This document shows positions 58,032-64,000 of a stretch of 64,000 nucleotides of DNA, piece after piece. The stretch lies in NCBI GenBank assembly GCA_963662175.1, contig OY759221.1:1550001-1614000 (forward strand). The letters are read 5' to 3'. The position numbers and the translations under genes were made by a program. Under the pieces are notes generated by a model. It ran no database searches. It saw only the letters and a list, made by a program, of their open reading frames with translations, and was not told the DNA's origin. Source of the stretch: Aradus depressus. Lineage: Eukaryota > Arthropoda > Insecta > Hemiptera > Aradidae. Each line of letters opens with the position of its first letter. Position 1 is the first letter of the stretch.

Positions 58032-61000
58032 AAGCGCTTTACAAATGAGTTCGTTTAATGTTTATGACTAACTTTAACAGTTCCATCATCAATTAAATCT
58101 TAGCTCCATTTTTGTATTATATGCTTATTTTTTTGCTGAAAAATCGTACATCAAGATTAATTTATTATTATAATATTTTTATCTTACTGTGGTTTTTATT
58201 TTATTTTATATTCTTCTCAGGAATTTTCATTATTTTACTTATTTCTTATTTTTTTAAAGTTATTTTTACTATTTTATTTTACTTTATATCTTTCGTCTTT
58301 TTATATTATATTAGTAGTAAATTGATTTTTTCTTATTGTACCACCCTTGGTATTTATTGGTTTTTGTTCAAATGACCTACCATACTAGGGTTGCTCCAAT
58401 GTATGAAATATATAATTTAATACATGATATATATCATTACTACGACTAACTCACCTGTAATAAGCTATGATTCAAATGGAGTATGTATTGTTATATTGAA
58501 GGGGAACCCCGGAGGTTCAGAAACCCAGCTATATAATGAAACTTGATTGGACCGACTTTTTGACGTTGTACTGTATGTTCTAGGAGAGTCCAACGTGTAC
58601 ACGCTGGGTAACGTTGGTGTCCACAGGATAGTCTGCACCAAGCTGCCCACCCTGGGCTACACCAGAGAGGCCGTCACCTCCGCTGGCAACACCACCACCA
58701 GACTCCTTGGTAAGAGCCACTTTATGCACTCTTACGTCCCCACTAGTATAGGGAAAGTTATGCAATCGGTGAGAAATTCCAATTTGTGTTTCATTGGAAT
58801 TTTTTGTTTTCCGACCTCCCTGAATCCAAAAAATGAAAGAAAAAAAAACATGTCTGTAGGTGTGTTTGTGAACACGATAACTCCCAGTCAACACGAAATT
58901 TCATGTTTCCAAAATCCCATGAGGGCCACACCTATTGATTTACAGCCAAAGGTAAAGTGCCCCCGAGACGATCAATAAAATTGACAATTGCAATTGTCAA
59001 TGATATCATTGATGGGACTAATTGATCGTCTAGGAGGCAATTGACGCGATTGTCTATTATATGACGGCGATTGATAGAAATTTTGATTGAAGGTCATTGA
59101 TAAGAGCAATTGATGGCAGCGATTGATAGTGTAACTAGGAAATTGACAATCGTTCCGTCAGTTGTTTGCCAAACAGCAAAGATGATTGTCGTTTCTGATG
59201 AAGTGGTTTCGTTCAGTATCTCGACGGATACGTAATAAATTTTCGTGGGTAAAACGGCTTCTCAGTTTATACCATTCTTTGGACCAACGTCTCTTTCTCT
59301 TTTCTTTCTTCCGAGTGCAGAGGGCTAGAGTTAATGCAAGAAATCCCATGTCTGTGTTCGAGACCATTTTAAAATTAAAAAAAATTGTAATTTTAATAAT
59401 CAACAAATTAAAATAGCGAGAACACTACGTCAAAACAGAACAATTGAAGGTGAACACAGAAACTAGAATTGATGTGATGATTGAAGCTCGATCAATCGCG
59501 CCTTCAATTGAGACTGTCAATTTCTATTGATCGTGTCTGGGGCACTTAAGGTTATGTTGACGTTTTGTCGTCTGTCTGCGAGGAGGCTTTGTGCAACTAC
59601 TTGATTTTTTTGTTTTTTTACTTCTCTATCTATCTATATATATCTATACGAAGTAGAGGGGAAGTTATTTAATCGGTGAAACATTTGATTTTGAGGTTTC
59701 ACCAACATTTCATAGTTTCCGACCCCCTCAATCCAAACAGTAAATATAAGAAAATCATGTATATCTGTATGTCTGGGGACGCTCTCGACATGGAACACGA
59801 CATTACACGCAGTTAGATACCAGAAAGGCCCATCCAATGAATGCATACTTCATTAAAACAAGATATCCTAGTAAACAAATATACTGACAATGTTTTGGAT
59901 CATCTGTCAGGAGAGGCTGTCTTCAGAAAATATTAAGAACATTAAAAAAGTAATAACATTTTTTTTTTTTTTTTTTTGCATTGGAGGGGGAAATGCTGTG
60001 ACGCACATCCAGGGAAGGTAGCCCTGGATAGTGTGGGACTCGAGCCGATTCACCATCACCATACCCACTAAAACCCCCTCCTTGCCGATCCTGATTCCCT
60101 TCCGCGGAACTGACGGTCTGTCATTACTTCGCGGAAGGGAGGAAGGGTGGCTGGTAACGCCCCTTCTTCTGTTTTATTACCGCTACTGTTCCTTGTCAGC
60201 CCTCTCCTGAAGGGCCAACCCGCCCATGATGAGCGCTGCAAAATCGCAGCCTTCATCCCACGACTCCTGGGAGCGCAGCATAGCGTCCACGTAACTGGTA
60301 GCAGTCAGCGGGGCGCCCATGCTGCATTCCAGATTTTTCCTTCCCTCCTCAAATCTGGGGCATTTGAGGAGGACATGCTCCGCCGACTCCGTCTCACCAA
60401 GGCACGCGGGGCAGTCTGGTGTTGTTGCTGCCCCGATTTTGTGGAGGTACCCCCGGAACCCACCGTGTCCCGTGAGTACCTGGGTGAGGTGGTAATTCAC
60501 CTCCCCATGCTTTCTGGTGAGCCAAGGCTCGACTCGAGGGATGAGCCGATGGGTCCACCGTCCCTTTGTGGACTTGTCCCATTCTTCCTGCCACTCCCTA
60601 ATTGTCCTGGCCCTCTCTGGCTCTGCTGGACCAGGGCTGGCCCCCGCGTCCTGATAGAAGACCCGGTTTCCCCTGGGGTCGAAGCGCTGCACCACCTCTT
60701 CCACCTGAACCGGGTCTTGTTTCCTTTTGAAGTGTCGCGTACGTTCCCGCGCCAAGAGGTCAATGGGGGGCAGCCCAGCAATTACATAGGCAGCGTCGCC
60801 AGAAACTGTTCGGTAGGCGCATGCGACTCTCAGTGCGCTTCGCCTGTGAGCGGGGGCGATCAGCCTCAGGTATGAGGGAATCCTCGTTGCATCTGCCCAT
60901 GTCGGGGCCCCGTGCAGAAGGATGGATGTGCTGACTCCTGCCAGCAGTCTTCTCCTGCTCTGCCTAGGGCCACCGACGTTGGGCAGAATTCTCGAAATCG

Positions 61001-63749
61001 CCGCCGATGTCCTGGCGGCCTTCGCTCCCACGTATTTGAGGTGCTCCCTAAAAGTGAGCCTCTGATCCAGCATTACTCCCAGGTACCTGATTGCCGGTTG
61101 GGTCTCGATAGTATAACCCTGGAAGGTCAGTGACATGTTGGTTCTGGCCTTCCTCCCGGTGAAGAGTACTGCATCCGTCTTGTGGATGGCCAGGGAAAGG
61201 CCCACAGAGCTCATCCAATGGTGTATCCGCTCCATGGCAGCCTGGAATTTGCGTTCCAGGTTTTCCAGATCATCAGCCACTATGACGATCCCTACATCGT
61301 CAGCATACGCCACCAAGGTAAGGTCTTCTGGCATTGGCAGGCTCAGCAAGCCATTGTACAGGATGTTCCACAGTGTGGGGCCAAGGACTGACCCTTGTGG
61401 AACTCCTGTAGTGACCTTGAATTCCCTGGTTCCGTCAGTGGTGTCCGCGAACAGCATCCTCTCGCTTAGGTAGTTCCTGATGATCTTCATCAGATACCTG
61501 GGGATCTTGAAGTCCCGTAAGAGGCTCTCCCAGATCTTGTCCCACCGAGCCGAGTTGAACGCATTGCTGATGTCCAACGTGACCATAAGGCAGTGCTTCC
61601 GGTTCCTTAGCGTCCCGGTTATTGCTGCACACACCAGATTCTTCACCTCTTCCACTGCATCTGTTGTTGACCTCCCTGGTCGAACAAATTGTCGGTTAGG
61701 CCAGCCTCCACATGCTCGCGCAACCTCTCGTGGATGATGCCTTCCAGCACCTTCCCCGCTGTATCAAGGAGGCAGAGGGGTCTGTATGCCGAAGGATCAC
61801 CTGGGGGCTTTCCCGGCTTCGGGATCAGGACAAGACGTTGCCTTTTCCATCGACCAGGGAAAACCCCCGCTCTCAAACACTTATCGTACACGTCAGCGAA
61901 GACCATTGGCCTGGCCTTCATTGCTGCTTTCAGGGCTCGGTTTGGGATTTTATCCAGCCCGAAGTAATAACATTAAGCAAGATACATTAAAACAACTAAC
62001 ACTAATAAATAACAAATGACAGAAAAAAAAAAATGATAATAGCTGCAATAACTAGGTGTGCAATGCATTCTGCTGTTGGCAAAAACAGCTGAGTCACTCT
62101 AAATATATTGAATCATATTGTTAATGTGGTCGGTTAACATACAAGTAGTGCATTTGAAATGGGGCATATGAACCGGTTTGTGATCACTGCATGGAACCGT
62201 AGGGTTTTCAAGTTTGCGCACTTTTACCGGAACTGATATTAAAGTATTAATATGAATATGATTTTTACATTTGAAATAGAAAAATTCTATTTTGCGCGAG
62301 AATTTTATCTCTCAATTGATTTCAATGGGGATTTCGTTTTTCGGTGATTATTCCTCCGTGTTATGTTCGATTTCAGATTTTTTTAGTAGTTAACTATCGT
62401 CACCGTGTTCACTACGATCGTGGCAAATTTCAATGTGATCGGTAAAGGGGTTTAGGAGGAGTACGAGTACAAGTCGCTTAAGAAAGAGCTTCATAAACTC
62501 AGTTCAATAAAGTAAAAATGAAAACTTAAAAATAAAATGTGAATTTCGTGTACAATTGAGCAAAACAAATGTATAATAAATAAAATATAGTGAAAAACTA
62601 TAAAAAATATAACAGGTAAGAAGAAAATAGAAAATCACTATAGTAATAGTAATAAAATGAAGGAATAAATATGAAACAACAACAACAATGGGATCGAACA
62701 TTTTCATTGATATGCACGAGAAAGAACAACAGCATGTAATTGTAAAGGGCTTTAAAAAAAATATATATATTACTTAATATTTAAGTTGTTCCGCTAGAGA
62801 GAGAGAGATGATTGTGGTTTTAGGGCGAAAAACTCCAATGGTTATCATTGCCCAAGTTTCCGCAAGAAATGTCTTGTATTTACTAATATCCCGTACCAAC
62901 AGATAGATTCCCATTGAATAGCTGTATACACTCCAAAGAGATAGAAGCTGCCCCTGCCAAAGAATATAATACATTCTCTTTAGTACTGACATTTCAAACG
63001 GCCATTCCTCGTTAGCTATAACAAATTGAACAAAATGTTTAATATGTGAAAGGAAGCCAAACAGATGACCAACATTGGTCCTTCCGAGATGGATCACCTT
63101 CACACCTCCACAGCTCGCATTATTTAAAGTATTTCTTAAATAAATCAAAATCACCCTCCATAACAAGCGTTTTTATTTAAATTACAAATTTGGGCACGTA
63201 ATTCAAAAAGTTTTATTTAAAAATTTGTTTTTAATCCCATTTACATTAAAAGGTACAATTCTAAAATAAAAACATTACCACTCAGATCTATTATTCACAA
63301 TTTTCTGACAAACGATCTCACTTCAGATTTGTGGATTTTGGTGCCGTCTCGAGTGGAAGTCTGTCTCACTTGGTAGGGCGTAGGGCTGGTGGGAGCCTGG
63401 CCGGGCCGCACCGCTCTACCAACCTCACATCTCTGTCCTCTTTCCTCAGACCAGACTACCTTAAGCCTTCATCACTTGGTACATCTGCCTTCTCGATGCA
63501 CGCATCTCCCCAGGGTTGTCCCCATGCACAATAAGACCCTTCATTGGCGGCTATCCACCGATGACATCTCCTCCTAACTCTTGTGTTTTCTCATTAATCT
63601 GATATTTGTCTGCCTCCTCTAGGAACCTTCCAGAAGGTGGACCATGTCTTCATCGTGGGGGTGGGAGGTGGAGTGCCTCACTACACAGACTTCAGTAAAC
63701 ATGTTCGTCTTGGTGATGTCGTCGTCTCATCTCCCGTCGGACTTCACAG
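46481..63749 (+). CDS. host gene: winged-helix plus nucleoside-phosphorylase-like protein, 3' end outside the window
   Basis: Nine coding exons (46481-46499, 47754-47921, 48276-48470, 49884-50003, 53830-53941, 54220-54343, 55585-55720, 58584-58709, 63623-63749) join in a consistent frame with GT/AG borders throughout, giving 375 residues so far. The start has a strong context (ACCATGG). Residues 7-62 are variable. Residues 63-167 are a conserved-looking helical region with a hydrophobic core (LQFLVFLINE, KLLFWFKP). Residues 170-246 resemble a winged helix (KVLELIEAAYP, TVEDLAKDSGW, VVRHIDTLQEKSLVK). Residues 257-375 look like the start of a PNP/MTAN-type nucleoside phosphorylase: TVAIITAQYCEKLAVDAM, TLGNVGVHRIVC, and VFIVGVGGGVPHY with its glycine loop. 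Exons are much richer in GC than introns. The combination suggests a purine-nucleoside-sensing or DNA/RNA-binding regulator. That role is inference, and I do not recognise a named gene. Confidence 0.85.
46500..47753 (+). other. intron 1
   Basis: AT-rich. At 47495-47580 there is a tRNA-head relic of SINE family A ('cttgcctactgagctcaaga'). Nothing else was recognised. Confidence 0.6.
47754..47921 (+). CDS. host gene exon 2
   Basis: 168 nt, phase 1 in and out, residues 7-62. It is Gly/Asn/His-rich near its end (ENKDNNNVHVAGGHHEG). It has acceptor tttcag and donor G|gtaggc. Confidence 0.8.
48004..48051 (+). pseudogene. partial duplicate of exon 2 inside intron 2
   Basis: 'ggtcggagataagaataaag', 'acaacaacaaggtgcacgtg' and 'gctggagg' repeat exon 2 positions 47833-47880 with four substitutions. 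One of them turns GAG into TAA-type sequence (agataagaa), so it cannot encode the same frame. It lies 83 bp after the exon. Confidence 0.85.
48143..48212. repeat. two-copy 35-bp tandem duplication in intron 2
   Basis: 'cacatttgtgtgccagagtc' with 'ctgggaagaaggtgt' starts at 48143 and again at 48178, and the copies are identical. Confidence 0.95.
48276..48470 (+). CDS. host gene exon 3
   Basis: 195 nt, residues 63-127, clearly coding (ISLQFLVFLINETTG, RKLLFWFKPQVPVHE, AQEFFKELVSPHK). It has acceptor gatag and donor AGAG|gtaacc. Confidence 0.9.
48471..49883 (+). other. intron 3
   Basis: It contains a pogo/Tigger-like end (CAGTACAACCTCATTAATCC at about 49363) and, at 49527-49552, a Helitron-like 3' end: hairpin CCAG..CTGG then CTGCTAG and T. 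The other ends of both were not found. Confidence 0.55.
49884..50003 (+). CDS. host gene exon 4
   Basis: 120 nt, residues 128-167 (DYVGFIKMIMKLMQNRYP, KIEVELRQLEET), a helical and charged segment. It has acceptor ttacag and donor T|gtaagt. Confidence 0.88.
52236..52470 (+). mobile_element. SINE A subfamily with a different tail
   Basis: The head (cttgcctactctgctcaaga, box B GGTTCAAACCC) and core (cgtccttcggaggggacgtt) match family A. The 3' part (tggagctttcagggaagaaa, tcctttaatgtcctcaacct) is a distinct tail shared with 38855-38925. Confidence 0.7.
52486..52826 (-). mobile_element. full-length SINE family A
   Basis: Nearly the same as 26520-26863, with a complete tRNA-like head. AGCATATTTATA flanks it directly (52474-52485 and 52827-52838), a 12-bp target duplication. 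The tail on the minus strand again ends ..CATAAAACCTAACC. Confidence 0.9.
53830..53941 (+). CDS. host gene exon 5
   Basis: 112 nt, residues 168-204, the first part of the winged-helix-like segment (PLTEQKVLELIEAAYPHP, TVEDLAK). It has acceptor ttgcag and donor AA|gtaaga. Confidence 0.88.
54220..54343 (+). CDS. host gene exon 6
   Basis: 124 nt, residues 205-246, completing the winged-helix-like segment (GWEEEGVVRHIDTLQEKSLV). It has acceptor tttcag and donor CAG|gttgtt. Confidence 0.88.
54344..55584 (+). other. intron 6
   Basis: A dispersed unit at about 54790-55030 contains a G run (54838-54857) and 'aactgccgatgtaatgattg', like the copies at 3.5, 13.2 and 51.4 kb. No exon is supported. Confidence 0.5.
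55585..55720 (+). CDS. host gene exon 7
   Basis: 136 nt, residues 247-291, the start of the phosphorylase-like domain (TVAIITAQYCEKLAVDAM). It has acceptor ttcag and donor G|gtacgc. Confidence 0.88.
56517..56717. mobile_element. possible hAT-like MITE, degenerate
   Basis: The left end reads GGGATGGCGAACCTATGGCA and the right end, inverted, reads GCATGGCGAACCTTCTCCTG. They share ATGGCGAACCT, a terminal style of hAT elements. I could not confirm an 8-bp target duplication. Confidence 0.4.
57661..57992 (+). mobile_element. SINE family A, near full-length, diverged
   Basis: The head reads GGGCGCTAGTATCTCAGAGG and box B GGTTCGAAACCC. Core, linker and tail (gtagtaggcaatataacctc..caagagtcacaa) are present. 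AT repeats on both sides would be its target duplication. Confidence 0.8.
57993..58026. repeat. (AT)n microsatellite
   Basis: A pure AT run right after the SINE. Confidence 0.9.
58584..58709 (+). CDS. host gene exon 8
   Basis: 126 nt, residues 292-333 (NVYTLGNVGVHRIVCTKLP, GYTREAVTSAGNTTTRLL). It has acceptor tctag and donor G|gtaaga. Confidence 0.9.
58956..59546. mobile_element. PIF/Harbinger deletion derivative (MITE)
   Basis: The ends are inverted: left AGTGCCCCCGAGACGATCAA and right (minus) AGTGCCCCAGACACGATCAA, with similarity continuing for about 40 bp. TAA flanks both sides (58953-58955 and 59547-59549), the 3-bp TWA target duplication of Harbinger elements. Many 'caattga' and 'gattgata' phrases lie just inside the left end. 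A transposase N-terminus remains in the middle. Confidence 0.75.
59158..59406 (-). pseudogene. N-terminal stub of a PIF/Harbinger transposase
   Basis: The 82-codon minus frame contains KRKRRWSKEWYKLRSRFTHE followed by NLL and a charged run. That is like the opening of PIF/Harbinger transposases ('RR.W.KEW...R..y.HenLl..l', recalled). The catalytic DDE domain is missing, as expected for a MITE made by internal deletion. Confidence 0.6.
59961..61961 (-). mobile_element. 5'-truncated R1-like LINE with poly(A) and 13-bp target duplication
   Basis: AAGTAATAACATT flanks it exactly (59948-59960 and 61962-61974). On the minus strand the coding part ends at 60183, a short 3' UTR follows, and a poly(A) (T run at 59961-59977) closes it. 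The 5' end begins inside the ORF at GLDKIPN, so reverse transcription stopped early. Confidence 0.92.
60183..61961 (-). pseudogene. R1-clade reverse transcriptase ORF, one frameshift
   Basis: In order, minus strand: GLDKIPNRALKAAM and IPKPGKPPGDPSAYRPLCLL, then a frame break near 61680 (about 7 bases lost just before the RPGRSTTDAV-type block), then LDISNAFNSARW, GVPQGSVLGP, VAYADDVGIV with the catalytic DD, and YLGVMLDQRLTF. Near the C-terminus is a zinc-knuckle-like CX2CX8HX4C (CPACLGETESAEHVLLKC), as in R1-group ORF2. The endonuclease domain is absent because of 5' truncation. From 61655 to the stop the frame is clean for 490 codons, so the copy is not old. Confidence 0.85.
63623..63749 (+). 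CDS. host gene exon 9 (last in window)
   Basis: 127 nt, residues 334-375 (GTFQKVDHVFIVGVGGGVPH, KHVRLGDVVVSSP). It includes the glycine loop and the 'GDVVVSS' strand typical of MTAN/PNP-type phosphorylases. It has acceptor tctag and donor AG|gtaacc, so the gene continues to the right. Confidence 0.9.
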
Positions 63750-64000
63750 GTAACCTACTTTTCTTTTTGTCGTCCTTATCAGGGTTTTGGTTACACATAT
63801 CAAACTTTGGGTCGATACATTCATTCTGTCTGAAGTTAGCATATATATTGTTTTAGTTGAAAAAAACTTCTGACCGAGTGCATAACTTCATAACTTCCTC
63901 CATATTTCGTACAGTTTGGGAAGTAAACGGTTCCTGTCTCAATATATTTTACATGCATCGGGGGGGGGAGGGGGGGGGGGGGGCACCTAACGTAATGCTT
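63750..64000 (+). other. start of intron 9
   Basis: It contains a dispersed phrase (gtcgatacattcattctg) and a G run at about 63961-63983. Confidence 0.5.

Larger units (their letters stand above)
55721..58583 (+). other. intron 7
   Basis: Holds a hAT-like non-autonomous element (56517-56717), a SINE A copy (57661-57992) and an AT microsatellite (about 57985-58026). The rest is AT-rich and unrecognised. Confidence 0.55.
58710..63622 (+). other. intron 8
   Basis: The largest intron seen. It carries a Harbinger MITE (58956-59546) and a 5'-truncated R1-like LINE (59961-61961). The remaining sequence, including 61975-63622, shows no supportable gene. Confidence 0.6.

Noticed and set aside
60147..60875. 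242-codon plus-strand frame
   Set aside because: It is antisense to the R1-like reverse transcriptase and arises from its GC-rich codons.
62774..63166. 130-codon minus-strand frame in intron 8
   Set aside because: It is open and somewhat hydrophobic but has no recognisable family, flanking exon or element context. It is too weak to call.

Overview
This is an AT-rich eukaryotic nuclear window, almost certainly from an insect. A hemipteran is my guess, from overall repeat style only, and I cannot prove it. There is no prokaryotic gene organisation. Nearly everything left of 46 kb is transposable elements and tandem repeats. The one convincing host gene lies on the + strand from about 46.2 kb to beyond the right edge.

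Layout. 1-5.3 kb: relics of a PIF/Harbinger transposase and of a minus-strand exon series, then a complete short Helitron (2361-3328). 5326-10432: a young LTR retrotransposon with two equal 789-bp LTRs and one coiled-coil gag-like ORF but no pol. 10.5-17.7 kb: SINE pieces, an unrecognised ORF, a MITE whose inside is a 34-bp tandem repeat, several minisatellites, a perfect 25-bp hairpin, and a Helitron (15977-16730) in which the two ends of the Rep/helicase gene are fused. 17.7-22.8 kb: two tRNA-derived SINE families, one copy carrying a solo LTR, and a 5'-truncated jockey-like LINE. 22.8-38.7 kb: a complex satellite (436-bp and about 466-bp modules joined into a 902-bp higher-order repeat), interrupted by non-autonomous Helitrons rich in internal repeats. 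40.8-44.9 kb: a jockey-clade LINE with both ORFs open. 46-64 kb: the host gene, whose introns hold more SINEs, a Harbinger MITE with a transposase stub and an R1-like LINE flanked by a 13-bp target duplication.

The host gene has nine coding exons in the window. Splice sites are canonical and all phases agree, giving at least 375 residues. It joins a winged-helix-like segment (about residues 170-246) to the start of a nucleoside-phosphorylase-like fold (about 255-375 and onward). Its 3' end is outside the window.

The most interesting signals are relationships between repeats. The satellite contains the core of the tRNA-derived SINE. Two Helitrons end at the same point of the satellite module. 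The repeats inside the Helitrons and a MITE are built of short units that include terminal-like motifs. I see no new defence-like or metabolic system.
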